Source: Euglena gracilis (taxonomy: Eukaryota > Euglenida > Euglenophyceae > Euglenales). Taken from it: a stretch of DNA of 64,000 nt. A program made the position numbers and the translations under genes. The stretch's first letter is position 1. Each line of letters starts with the position of its first letter. The DNA lies in the NCBI GenBank assembly GCA_039621445.1, contig CP154957.1, positions 1,854,504-1,918,503 of the forward strand, read 5' to 3'. Positions 1 through 11,428 of this stretch are shown here, in pieces. Below the pieces are notes generated by a model. The model saw nothing but the letters and a program-made list of their open reading frames with translations, searched no databases and was not told where the DNA came from.

Positions 1-192
1 TTCTGGTCAGCTCGGCGGTGGTCTCAAATGAGGAGGAGGGTCAAATTTATCGCCACAGTTCTCAGGATCCAATTTTGGTTTGATTTAATTTGTATTTATA
101 GCTATGGCCCTTGAGTGGGGGGGTGCAATGATAACAGATGGGCTTATTATTTATTTATTATTTATTTATGAGCTTATTTATTTGATTATTTT

Positions 193-420
193 TTGAGTAC
201 CCCCACATGTGGTGTAGAGCAGATCTGGAATTTTGAGGAGAACATTGAGTGCTTGGCACAGCGTCAAAGTATCGTCACAGAGCGTCCAGGTACCTCCTCC
301 ACCACCGCCAGCCCATTGCCTGACATAGGGGTCCAGCAGGAAGAGAGCAGTTTTTCTCCAAAAAAAATTCAAGGGTGCTGACTTTTCGAACCGGCTTGAG
401 TGATGGCTTTTTGAACTGAG
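193..420. repeat. Dispersed repeat, copy 1 (pair with 35290-35580)
   Basis: About 230 bp closely resemble 35290-35580, including a shared block reading CCATTGCCTGAC then GGGGTCCAGCA. The - strand is open in both copies (LLDPYVRQW against LLDPHVRQW), but nearly all differences within that frame change the amino acid. I therefore read it as a non-coding repeat rather than a duplicated exon. A short TG run (421-440) follows. Confidence 0.6.
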
Positions 421-1574
421 TGTGTGTGTGTGTGTGTGTTTTGGGCAACACCCCGATCCCCCAAGGAATAACCAACACAAATCTCTCCCGCAACAGATCG
501 ACAGGGCCTCCTCCCCCTGTGGTCTTTAAAAAATCTGCTCTTTGGGCATAATTTTGATGCACGTAGTGCTGGCAAATGCGTGTTTTCAATTTGTCCGTCT
601 TTTGCACATGTCGTTTTTTCACATCGCTACGAGGCCTTTGCTGGTTCTTTGACGGGGTTTTCCGGCCACGAGGGAGTTGGTGCCAGACAGGCTTCTTTTT
701 AACTCAGGAGGCCCCCCCCCGGGGGGGAGTAGGGGTGCGTGGGTGGGTCCGGGGTCGGAACCCCTCCAGCCGTAGGCCCAAGTGTGGGTTTCGGCACAAA
801 GAACCAAAATTTATTTTAGGGAAATGCCCTTAGACGGCCTGGATTTTTTTTTGGAGCGGGGGTCCCGCGCTGGGGTGGGAGGGTGGGTGGGAACCCCCCC
901 CCCCAGGGCCTTAGAAAGAAGCTTGTTGCCAGACTTTTGGTTCAGAGATGTGGGGGGAACCTGACGGTTTGACCACGGCCTTCGGATAACGCTGGGTGTA
1001 GATTAGCTTTTCCTGAAATTGCCCAAACCCCCGAAGAGAAATTCGACTTCAACAAATGTTGCTGCTGGAAAAACGGGAAGGGGTGGTGACCCCAGCTTTG
1101 AAGTCACCAGGAACATTCGGGGCCGACCGTTTCCCACAAAGCCGATTTTCCCCCCAAAGCTGAAGGAGCTTTCCTGGGGTGTTGTGATGGTGAGTGGGAA
1201 GGCACCCCACCGAATCAGCCCCCCCCCCCCCTGCTGGGCTTCCCTTCGGCCTGGCTCACCCCCAAGCTGGATTTGGGTTTTTATTGATTATTGATTGTTA
1301 CATTTATTTATTCTTATATTTGTTTTTAAATATTTTATTTATTATTATATATATTTTATTTGTTATTATACCACCCTAAGCCAGCCTGGCGATCGCCCAA
1401 TTCCCAGCCCAACCTGCATTTTTTTGACTGGTCGTTTCCATTGAGCTTCGTGGTCTGTTTCTCTGCCATTTCAGCCATCTACTGCTGTTGAACCCGTGGC
1501 TCTGCCCCCCCCCCCAACGTTCAACGTCGTTTAGTTCACAAGAACTCAAAAGGACCAGTGCATTGGCCTGGCAG

Positions 1575-1668
1575 TGATGTCTTTGAGAAGGCGGAGCCTT
1601 TCGTGCGCCGGGGGTACCTCTACTGTATGGTGTGCCCAGACACACGTCTGTTGGATGCAGGAGAACAA
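1575..1668 (+). CDS. Candidate 5' exon, possibly of the CorA-type gene
   Basis: A 94-nt block lies between a plausible acceptor (GGCAG) and a good donor (GTAATG). It reads through as DVFEKAEPFVRRGYLYCMVC followed by PDTRLLDAGEQ, which has the composition of real protein. It ends in phase 0, and the next recognised exon of the + strand gene (4633) begins in phase 0, so they could join. I recognise no motif in it. It could equally be chance or belong to another gene. Confidence 0.33.
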
Positions 1669-4632
1669 GTAATGAGGCTTGCCATTGGGAAACCAATATC
1701 GTTTCTTTTCCCCAATTGTTTATGCCCTCTCATGTTGATTTTTCTTGAGATCATTTATTTTTGCAAAATCATTACCTATTGGGGAGCGGGGAGCGAATTT
1801 GGACTGTTATGACTATCAGCTTTCCATTCAACCTCTTTGACCCAGCTTGCTTGACAACTTGAATTTTGCTTCGTTTTCTCTTCGTTCATCAACTTTGCCA
1901 AATTGTTTGCGATATTTACAATAAATATTTCCTTGGCCGCCTTTTGCTCAGTTCTGAAAATGTCGGTGGCTGTGGAACAAAATAATTAAACGGCCCATAT
2001 AAAGAGGGCGTCAGGGTTACAAGGAAGTCATGGAAATTATTATTGCAACAGTCGCTTTTCAATGTTTCTGTTTGTGTGGCTGGGGAGGGGGGCGATCTTC
2101 TGGGTAACGCACCAAATTTACCGAATTCACCACCACAAATCTTTTGATTTTTGCTAGATGAAGCACAGTCTGTTTATTGACTTCAAACACGTTCCATGCA
2201 GTCACAGTTTGGGAAACCATCACCTGAGGGGTTACGCAACCACATTTGATTTGTGTTTTTTTTCTTCATGGTTTTCAACTTTGGCAATTTTTTTTATTTT
2301 TTACAATTTTTTGTGTTTATTTTATTTTATTTTGTTTTTTTTCCTGGCGATTTTGTATATTTGCTGAAATTATTTTGACAATGAAAAATTCCTCGTTTTG
2401 GCCCGATTTCCCCTCAGACTAAGCTTTTTACTAATTTTTTGTCATTTTTGTATTTTATGTTCTTCTTTGTTCAACAAAATGCTTATATTTTTATGCAAAA
2501 TGAAAAAATTTTCCCCGGCAGAGCCGAAAATTTTTCTGAGTCCTCTCCAGTGGAATAGTGTTCGTCCTGAGGGAGCTCCTAAAGGAATTTACATGCAACT
2601 TGCCTTTTTTGTGTTTATTTTGAGTTTATTTTGAATTTTTTGCCTTTTTTGCATCGTTTTTTTTTTTTTTAGGGGCCATGTATTGTCCCCCCCCCCCCCC
2701 ACAATCACCTGTCTCTTCAACCATTTGTCATGCATTTGCTGTGCTTGGTGGCTTGTCCTGAACCTGAAGGGCGATGGGTTTCTTAAGCTGGAGGGGCCCA
2801 TCCACGCAGAGGTTCGCAACCTTTTTCCAGCCAGCCCATTTTTTTTCTCTTTGAGGGGGAGGGTCGTTCAGTGACGCCGTGATGGGCAACAGGCCTCTTT
2901 TTCAAGATGGTTGCTCCTCCAGGGGTGGGAACGTTCAAGGGGGGGGGTTGATTTTGTTGTGGGTTGTGTCATAACATAGTGGGCATTTTTATTTTTTTCA
3001 ACGTGTTTTTTTTAAAAAAAAACAGTAAAAAAACATCCAAAAAACAAAAAGGAAAATTTCATTGAAAAAACTCGTTATGAAACTCCCAAATCATATTTTG
3101 ACTCCTACTCAGTTCAAAAACTGCCAAAAAATGGTCAAAAACATCCCAAAATGCAACAAAAATGGATTTTTATGACTTTTTTTTCATTTTTGTGGAAGGA
3201 AGTTTTTGGCAGAAATTACCTAGAAGTTGCAAAAAATGATTGAAAATGTTCATTCAAAAATTTGTCCATGCAAAACCGAGTGGGCGTTTTTTATTTTATT
3301 TTAAAGAAACATTGTTAGAGTTAAAAAAAACAAACAAACAACGTCAAACAATAAAAAAAAAAACAGGCCGGCCCACTATGTGTCATAACGCACCCCCTGG
3401 CTCCAAGGGCGGCGGAGGCCTGAAAATGGCCATTTTAAAGGGAGAATTGTCTTGCTCGGCTGGGGCCAAGACCCAAAACTGTCCTCCCGGGGGGACCAAA
3501 CAGTTTCTATTTAAAGAAAAAGAACCCGACGGGCACCGTGGCCCTCGCCAGTTCCGTTTGACCTTTTGGCAGCGGAGAAGTGACAGTCATCAACGAGAGC
3601 AGCTGCTCAGTTGGGTAACCCTGTCCCCAACACAAATGAACGAGTGGGACCTGCCTTGGTGAGTGTGGGGGGGCGTTTCGCTCGTCTTAACGACAGCGAG
3701 AGAAGCTGCCCTTCTGCGTTTTTTATGCCCTGCTACTCTCTGCCCCCCCCCCCCCCATGTACCCCCACAGATCCACGCCGAGGACACAGCAGGCAGTGAA
3801 GCACACATCCATGTCTCCCCAGGGTGTTCCCTGCAGAGACATCTCAGCCCTCTGTGCACCTCACACGCCGAAACTTGAAAAGTTACCGTTCGACAGCGTT
3901 TTCTACAATTTCTGCCAGAATGCAACCCCAGTCAGCAAACTTTATTGTTCCCCAAAAATGTCCATGGCTGCCCAAATAGGTGTCTGGTGTGTATGCGTTG
4001 AGTGCAATGTATGCTTTCGTAATTTTTGCCCCTGTAAACCCTCCTCCCAAATATAGACCCTCTCTACTTCACATCTGTGAGCTGTGAAAGAAATCAAGCA
4101 AGGCAGAAAAATCTGCATATTTTGACAAAACGGATTGGAACCTGAAATTCCCACAATGTTGATTTCTGAATTTCCAAAATATAGTGCCAAAAATGTAAAA
4201 AAGAGAGCCCTTCTAATCATGTAAAAATGTGCACTTTGGGCCGCCTGGAAAATATACCCCAGCTCCCAATTTCAGACACGGAAAAACTCTGTCCCTGGGT
4301 GTATTATTTGATGGGGGCTTTGTCATCTCTGAGTCCTCGCGGTCTCGCGACGGACATCCATGAGGTGGCCGCACCACCCGGGCCCCCCCCCCTCTCCGCC
4401 ATCATCCCAGGGCTCTCATACCAGGGGGACCCTGCCTCCGCCTGTTCCGCGGCTGGGTCCTGACCAAGCCCCTATGAAATGGCTCGGCGTCACTGGGCGT
4501 GGCTTGGGCGTGACTTGGGTGTGGCTTGGACGTGACTTGGGCGTGACTGGGTGTGATTGGGCTTGGATTCTGGATGACAATAGGCATTTGGTCCTGACCA
4601 TCCACAACTCCTCTTCCACAATCATCCAACAG

Positions 4633-4692
4633 GTCCTGAGGCGCTTGGAGGACGAGTTCTCCTTTGGGGGCAGTCCCACGGGTGATTCTCAG
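4633..4692 (+). CDS. CorA-type gene, recognised exon a
   Basis: It lies between TCCAACAG and CAG|GTCTTC and encodes VLRRLEDEFSFGGSPTGDSQ (20 residues, phase 0 at both ends). The frame is also open upstream to about 4575 (HLVLTIHNSSSTIIQQ), so the exon may start earlier. It joins in frame to the exon at 5743. It is the least certain of the six because the family is poorly conserved here. Confidence 0.5.
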
Positions 4693-6277
4693 GTCTTCCC
4701 GATTCCAGTGTCCCGACCCCTCCGCACCTGAGTTCTTTTATCGTCCCAGTTTCCTTTTTCTTTTGACTCCCCTCTCCAGTTTGTTGGCCACCCCGGGTGT
4801 TGGTCCAGCTCCGGGTTGCTGGGGCAAGATAGTCCGGGATAAATAGTCGGCGGGTGCCAGTATTGTCGAGATTTGTCTGCTTTCGTTTTCTTCCATATGA
4901 TACCGAAGCATGGGATGTCTGGAAGAAACTTTCAGCCAATTTACAGTAGATGCAACCCAGATTTGCCACCATCAATTATGGGGGATTAAGCTCTACAAAA
5001 TCCCAAAATCCAGCGGCACGTCTCCTTAAATGAGCTCAACCTTTATCTTTTCTCCTGAAAATTTTTATCAAAATTTTACGCTTAGAACAAAAAATCGCGG
5101 AGAGCGCAATAAGAAAAGTCACAAGTGTTCACATCAAAAATTGAATACACATTTTCGACAGTTTTGAGCAGTTTCGAGCTGTTTTTTTTTTTCGCCCCAA
5201 AACTGCACATTCAAGGTTTTTCAATGAGATATTTAATTTGGTTATTAAGCCAGTTTGCATACTTTTAAAAATAGAAAATGCCAGAGTCGGTTGGGATTGG
5301 AGTGTTCTTCAACAGTAAAAGCAGTGGCGCCGGACTATGCCTCCCTTCCTCTATCTTTGGATCAAGCCCTTGCGACCAGTGATAGGTTCAGCTGGGACCC
5401 CCCCGCCTTTGGATATCCAGAGTGCTCCATTGCATTTTAAACAAAAAACAGGAAAGTCGAAATCAGTGTCATAAAATGCCAAAACGTCTGCCCTGTCCAC
5501 AGCAAGCCCTCGATATATCACTGCCCTTTTTTCATCTATCGGAGCAGGCCCTCCCCAACCATGGTGGTGGTGGGCACGCTGTTCATAAGCCTTATCTTCT
5601 GAGGGGGAGGAAACCTTGGCAACTCCTGGCACAGGGCGCTTTTTACAGGTAACTTTCCCGGGGGTCAGAACCACAGTGTTCGTTCCGCTGCTCATTTTAT
5701 TGGCTGTCCCCCTCCCCCCCTCCCCCCCCCCCCCCCCCGCAGGATCGGCACCGCTGTGTGGCTCACCCATCGTGGGTCCCGTACGCGGTGGCGGACCTGG
5801 ACATCGACTGGATGCTGGAGACAGCTCGGCTGCTGGTGCAGAGCCAGGGCTTCCCTGCAGGTGCGTTCAGGTGTTGGGGCGTGCTGATGTGCTGATGTGT
5901 GCCTCGTACTGGCTCCGGAGAATTCGACCAAGCGGATGGAGGATTCCCCACGCTTGCAACATTGGCGAAGAAAGCTCCAAATTCCCAGAGCCCAGGAGCA
6001 AGGTTCAGAGGTGTACAGATACATATATAGATACATATATTCACATAACTGCACAGAGATGCATAGAGACACACAGAGGTACACAGAGATGTAGAGCGGG
6101 GAAGGTTCAGAGATAAGCAAATTGATTTTTTTTGTCCTTGGAAATATGATATGTGCACACACACACACACACACACAGCACACACACGCACGCACGCACG
6201 CACACACGCACACACACACAACACACACACAACACAACACATACATACACAAACACAACACACACACACACAAACAC

Positions 6278-6331
<54 letters not shown>

Positions 6332-9300
6332 ACCCACACACACATCACCCACACACACATCACCCATCCACACACACACATCACCCACCCACCCACCCAC
6401 CCACTCACACACACACACACAATTTTTCTATCCGTCCCACGCAATGCAACCTGCAAAATGGGAGGTGATGGCAACCCCCATGAAGCCATGCAAGCCGAGG
6501 CCCAGGAGACCGACCTGATCGTCGTGAAGGCGTCCAGCAAAGAGCAGGCCGACGTGCTGCGTCGCATCTCGCTGGCGCGCTCCCGCATCTACGCCCAGCT
6601 CCGCCTCGGCCACCGCCTCGTACCCGAAGAATCTGCTTTTGAATTTTTGAACGTTCACTGAGACTCTTTCCCAATAGTTGAGTTGGACTCTATTTTTGTT
6701 CTCTTTCCTTTTTTTTTGCCTGGCTTCTTCTTGGTTAATTTGATTTTTTTGATTTTGCATTATTTGATTTTTTTTTGCAAATTTGGCAGCCCTATCTCGG
6801 GAAACCTGTTTTCTGCTCGTTTTTTTCCTGTCCTGCCAAATGAGTTGAATGGTTTGCTTTAATGTCCGGTGAAGGATGGATATTGGATATCGGCCCATAT
6901 CGGGTTTATCGGAAACCTTTAATTTATTGGGTCCCGAAAAAATATCGTGAAATATCGGCTTTATTGGGAGGGGGTGTATTTTTTGTTGTTTTTTTGGGGG
7001 GGGGCGATTTGGGATTCTCCAAATCACAAAAATGAGGATGTTGGGGCGCAAAATGTTTTATCGAATTTTATCGACGATATCGGGGGGTCAATCTTTCCAA
7101 ATTTATCGGGACCCCCCCCCCAAAGCAAATATCAATGTCCATCCTTGGTCTGGCTCAATCGCACATGGCATTGGCATCTCTCCATGTGGTGGCCGGCCCT
7201 TAGCGGCACTACTCCAAGCAGCGGCTCCTGATGTCGCTCTGCTCTGCCGCCAATGAGAGCTTCGTCACCCCACACATGAAGGTCCGACCCTCTCCGCCCT
7301 CCTGCCTGGAGCAAGTGCTGTTGCGACTGTGCCTGTCGTTCACACGCTGGGGTTTCGTGTTCAGCGTGACCTCACCGCTCACCCCGACGTGTTGCTTCAG
7401 GATTTACAGTGCCCCCGGGGTGATGGGGGCTGGAGAGGAATTTCCAGTGGACCCCCTCTGGGAGAAGGTCCGACAGCAGCCCCAGGTCGTGAAGGTATTT
7501 TTTTTTGAGTGGCCAGCGCAAAGGGCCAGAAAAAATCTTTGATCCCCAACACCTACCAAAACATGCCTGTGTTTGTTGGCACTTTTCGGTTTGGGCAAAA
7601 TTAGCGAAAAATGAAACACCTGAAAAATCTGATTTCCAAATTGGCGCGAGGTTTCAATGGATTTTTTTTCCCTTCAGTTGGGGACCCCCCTCGAGTTCAG
7701 GGTGGCTTCTCGGCTGCAGCTGCAGCTGGTGGAAATGGCCAGTGTCATCCCTGGAGGTCCTGAGGCAAAGGCCTGGTCTGGGTCCCTGTGGGCAAGGAGT
7801 TTGCCACAGGTCAGTCCACCCCAGCCAGTGTCGGGCTTGCGGAAGGGGCTTTGGCCAATTTTGGGTCGTTTTGGGTTTTTGGGTTGGCGGTGGGTCAACC
7901 CCCCCCCCCCCCCGGGGTCGTGGGTGGGTGAGTTTGCAAAAAGAAAAGGAAAATGGGGTTTTGGCTTGGGAAAAGGGGCCCTCTCCCCAGGTCATTTAGT
8001 GAATGTATCGTCGAATCTGTCCATTCGTTCCATACCAGCAGATTTTTTTCGGACCCAAGTCGAGAATCACTTCCCAAATACAGGTTGCGATTTGCAGGCC
8101 CTGGTTTCACATCGCCAGCTTGAGATGAACAGTGTCTAGGGATGAGAGCTGACGTGGTTAATGGGCAGGGATTATTTTAAAGCAAACAGTTTTCAATTTT
8201 TTAAGGCACTTTTAGGCATTTTTTTTTTCGGCTTTTGAAGTCATTTTAAGACCTTTTAAGGCACTGTTTTCCAGGGCGGCCAAAGGGCTGTCCGGGCATC
8301 GAACCAACATTTTTGATTTTGTAGATGGTCCAAAACCGGGAAAGTATTTTTTGAAGTTTTTGCAGATTTAGTTGGATACAGGCAAGGACAGCCACCGCAT
8401 CCCACCGGCTCCCCCCGGAGAGGTTCTTTTCCACGTTTTTTTTTCAATTTTTTGAACGTTCACCGGGGGGGGGGGTACTTTCGGTGGTGAAGCTCACCAA
8501 CTTCACCGGTGAACTTCACCGTTTTGATGGTTGGGTGTGAAATTTTGATGGGTGAAATTTGCTCTTTTTTCTCTCAAAATGGTCATTCTGAGGTTGATGG
8601 TTCATGAAATTTTATTGAAGTTTCCAAAACTTGCCCAAAATGTCTTTTTTTTTGCCCATTTTGGCCAATAAAGTGCTCTTGTGGTGCACTTCACTGGTGA
8701 AGTTCACCGTTGGGTTAGGAAGAGGGGTCCGGGACCCCCCCAGTGAAGTTTCAAACGGTGAACTTCTCCTAACCCCCCCCTAAATAGAAGCCCCCGGGGC
8801 TTCTATTCGGAACGTTGGTCGAAAGCCGAGGGGGGGGGCTTCTATTTGGGGGGGGGGCACTATTCGGAAAAGTGATTGAAAACCAGGGGGTCCGAGCATT
8901 ATCGAAGAAATTTCTTTGTGGGTTTACACGCTTACCTTTCCAAGCCATGTCAAATTTGCTGCAAAATGTTACTCTTGTGGATGCATTGGATGATTGCACG
9001 TAAACTCACCCAATCCTTATTTTACCAATGGCTGAAGGATCTTGCCAGGCACATTTTTTTTGGTCGGTCAAAGGAAAAATGAAGGTTTGTGAGGACAGTT
9101 CAGCCACAGTTCCCCCCACCCGCATCCCCCCCCCCGCATCCCCCCCAGTCGAACCCCCCAAAGTCTGATGCTGCAACGAGGGATGTGCAACTAAACAGAG
9201 CCAAAAGGTGACTCATGTGGGACAAAAAAAAAGAGGCTAAGGCTCTGACCCCAGGATGCTGTGGTTATGCTGTGCACCCGCTGCATGATGCAACAAGAAG

Positions 9301-11098
9301 AATATCCGGTCCAAGCCACCTTGTTGCATGGGTCCCCCCCCCCCCAAGGCAACCCACCGGATCCCACCGGACCTCACCGGAGACCAAGGACTGGGGATGA
9401 CTGTCTTTGCCTGGTTGGATGGACAATGCTCCAGTGATGCCAGAGATCATTTTTCTTCCTGGAGTTGACCTTTTTTTTTGCTGAAATTTTGTGCTTTTCA
9501 TTTTTGATCGGTTCGAAAAAATCCTGCCAGCCCATTTTTTTAAAGGCATTTTTTTGGCCAAAATTTTTAAGGCACATTTTCAGGCAGTTTAATTTTTTAA
9601 AGGCACCTTAAAAACAATGCCTGTTTATGCGTAAAACTCAAATTTGAAGTTCCAAGTAATCATGTCGACCGAGCAGAAATGAAATTTTTGTGTGCCCGAA
9701 AGTAAAAGAGAAGAAAGCGTTTTCTCGACAAACAGAGTGCTCGACTTTCGACCAGGCTTTTTTTCAAGGAATTCGCACCCTGGGGAGGGGGTGGCTGGCT
9801 TGTGTTATGGGGTGCTGCCCATAGCAGGCACACTCTGGGGGGGGGTCCGATTTGAGTTCCGAGGCGAATTTCCCTTGAAGGGGGCTTGTGCTTAGCACTA
9901 CCCACCACAGGCGGTCGAAAGTGCCCTACCTCCCTGCGTTCTTTCGACGAAAAACCCCTGGAACATTTATGCAGGTGCCAAGAACTGAACTTTTGGCTTT
10001 AGGGTTCCCCCTCAACCCAAAAAAAGTTGGGTGCCTTCCCCAAAGTGCAACGCAAACCTTGAAAAGGGTTGTTCATCGGTGTATGAGAGCTGCGTTGCCG
10101 CATTTTTTTTTTCATTCCTCCTCCTCCTCCGCCTCCGCCTCCTCGTCCTCCTCCCACAGACATACCTGCGCGACGTGTTCGACCACATCCAGTCCTGTGG
10201 CAAGCGGTTGGGCCAGGCTACTTCTTCAAGGCGGCACCCACTGCAATGTGGTGGTGGTGCACTTTGCTTTTGCCGAGAGTTTGTGACTTCATCTCATTCG
10301 GAGAAAACATTGCCAGATTGATTTTGAGCTTTGCCAATTTCAGGGGCTTTAAGGTTTTCAACGGTGTCTTAGAAACGTGATGTCTGATCAATACCTAATA
10401 CTGCTGCTGAACAAAAGCAGAAAATTGTGTTGCAGAATCAACGGTGTGCCGTTCACTTCCCGTTCACTTCCCTTTCTTTCACTAGTTCCTTTAAGCAAAC
10501 TTTTCCAGAACAATTCCAATATTTTTTTTTGGGGAACTCTGTGTAATTGTCAAAATCATGGGACAATGAAAATAGCAGCACAATGGCACAAACTGGTGTT
10601 CAAACAAACAACGATGGCAAATGACCCCCCCCCTTTTTTGCAATTTTGACATTATTTGGATGTTTGGTCAAATAGCCAAATTTGAGGCTGTTGGTGTATC
10701 GGGCCAGAGGCGAAGGCGAGGATACAACAACATTTGAAGTGCGTGTGATTGTTTAAGAGAATTCCCACTGGCTGCGTTCAAAACGCTTTCCCTCAGTGTT
10801 GCGTTCAATGGTTTCCAAATGTGTCCCTCAGTGTTGAAAGACATGGCGCCTCACAAGGCATCTGCTCCTCCCCCAAGGTGAGCCTGACTGGGACTTTGCT
10901 CAAGAGGTCTTGCCCGGGGCTCACTCGAAATGTGTGTGTTATGTCTGTGCGTGTTGTGTGCGTGTTGTGTGTGTGCGTGTGTTGTGGGTGTTGTGTGTCT
11001 GTTGTGTGTCTTTTGTGTGCGTGTTGTGCGTGTTGTGTATTTTGTGTGTGTGTGTGGTGTGTGTGTGTGTGGGTGTTGTGTGCTGTGCTGTGTGCGTG

Positions 11099-11133
<35 letters not shown>

Positions 11134-11428
11134 ACTTAGGAGATGGAATTGGGGATTCTGGAGTGGGTCGGGTGTGGAGGGGGTAGGGCGCGCCATTGGT
11201 CCGTTACGTCCCCCAGAGCGGGATTTCTTTTGAAGGGTTTCCGCCGGAAGCATTTCAACCTTTCGTCATTTCACAACGAAAGGACACCAAATTAGACGAC
11301 GCCCGTCGAGCAGTCTCGCGCGGCCCCGCCATCGGGCCAGGCCAGCAATGGCTATGTGGCGGCCATCGGCATCGAGGAGGCGCAGCTGTCCAACCGGGCC
11401 AACATACTGGTCGGCCGACTGGCTGAGG
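4633..11428 (+). CDS. CorA-type divalent metal cation transporter gene (six recognised exons, both ends incomplete)
   Basis: Six + strand exons (4633-4692, 5743-5860, 6465-6619, 7204-7281, 10160-10216, 11341-11428) join without breaking frame. The protein matches the cytoplasmic part of CorA/Alr-type magnesium channels: W-V-P-Y-A-V-A-D, then ADVLRRISLARSRIYAQLRL, then FVTPHMK joined to TYLRDVFDHIQ, then QLSNRANILVGRLA. In CorA the YLRDVYDH motif is followed about 26 residues later by SNR; the modelled join gives the same 26. The family forms membrane pentamers that pass Mg2+ (in eukaryotes in plasma, vacuolar or organelle membranes). The two C-terminal membrane helices and the signature GMN were not found downstream, so function is inferred from the soluble part. 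Four introns are GT-AG; the last recognised one is GC-AG. The gene converges on the pseudouridine synthase gene. Confidence 0.72.
5743..5860 (+). CDS. CorA-type gene, exon b (WVPYAVAD region)
   Basis: The acceptor is a long C-tract ending GCAG, and the donor is GCAG|GTGCGT. The 39 residues include HPSWVPYAVADLDIDWMLET. This matches the conserved W-x-x-Y-A-(L/V)-x-D-D-I-x-D segment of eukaryotic CorA/Alr proteins, which precedes the long stalk helix. It ends in phase 1. Confidence 0.72.
6154..6420. repeat. CA-type microsatellite in a CorA-gene intron
   Basis: Imperfect (CA)n with CACCCA and AACACA variants, ending about 45 bp before exon c. It produces spurious His-Thr and Cys-Val frames on both strands. 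Confidence 0.95.
6465..6619 (+). CDS. CorA-type gene, exon c (LRRI helix)
   Basis: It starts after GGGAG just beyond the CA repeat at 6154-6420 and ends at CTC|GTACCC. It starts with the two bases that complete exon b's last codon and runs 51 further codons. ETDLIVVKASSKEQADVLRR and ISLARSRIYAQLRL match the CorA/Alr helix that carries the (D/E)xLRRIxxxRRxxxxLLRLL pattern. An alternative acceptor 18 nt downstream (ATGAAG) keeps the same frame. Confidence 0.7.
7204..7281 (+). CDS. CorA-type gene, exon d
   Basis: CCCTTAG acceptor and AAG|GTCCGA donor; 26 codons with phase 0 at both ends. It encodes HYSKQRLLMSLCSAANESFV then TPHMK. In CorA proteins a sequence like F(I/V)(S/T)PE precedes YLRDVYDH; here TPHMK joins directly to exon e's TYLRDV after removal of a 2.9-kb GT-AG intron. 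Confidence 0.75.
7282..10159. other. 2.9-kb intron between CorA exons d and e
   Basis: Contents: two short open stretches on the + strand (about 7399-7497 and 7680-7813) that do not fit the CorA protein; hairpin-prone repeats built on GGTGAAGTTCACC (8478-8780) and on AAATAGAAGCCCCC/GCTTCTATTTGG (8770-8860); and a copy of the CCCATAGCAGGCAC repeat near 9770-9850. No independent gene is supported. Confidence 0.6.
10160..10216 (+). CDS. CorA-type gene, exon e (YLRDVFDH motif)
   Basis: The acceptor is a pyrimidine tract ending CCACAG. It encodes TYLRDVFDHIQSCGKRLGQ, whose YLRDVFDH is the clearest single CorA hallmark in the window. The downstream boundary is GGGCCAG|GCTACT and the next exon follows GGGCCAG|GCCAGC, so a GC-AG intron is flanked by the same seven bases on both sides. 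The exact cut is ambiguous, but the frame is kept. Confidence 0.72.
10926..11134. repeat. TG-type microsatellite
   Basis: Imperfect GTGTGT/GTGCGT run within the intron between CorA exons e and f. Confidence 0.95.
11341..11428 (+). CDS. CorA-type gene, exon f (SNRxN motif)
   Basis: It encodes ASNGYVAAIGIEEAQLSNRA then NILVGRLAE. CorA proteins have (S/V)SNRxNxVMKxLT at this distance after YLRDVYDH, immediately before the first membrane helix. The 3' end is set at a possible GT at 11429; the frame runs to a stop at 11447 if unspliced. The next exon, expected to carry the FLPLTF..GMN membrane part, was not recognised. Confidence 0.6.

Larger units (their letters stand above)
1..4569. other. Upstream region with weak exon candidates only
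   Basis: AT-rich stretches with runs of T, A and C, and no long convincing reading frame. Besides the repeat at 193-420 it holds one fair exon candidate (1575-1668, listed separately) and a weaker one at about 3771-3821, which follows a CCCCCACAG acceptor and reads IHAEDTAGSEAHIHVSP. If the + strand transporter gene begins upstream, its missing 5' exons should be here. Confidence 0.5.

Noticed and set aside
178-480. Protein-coding exon conserved between 193-420 and 35290-35580
   Set aside because: Differences within the shared frame are mostly amino-acid changing, and the second copy is part of an inverted-repeat element.
7399-7813. Two + strand open stretches (RIYSAPGVMGAGEEF and EFRVASRLQLQLVEM) as CorA exons
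   Set aside because: They lie in the intron between exons that join perfectly (TPHMK to TYLRDV) and have no place in the family alignment.
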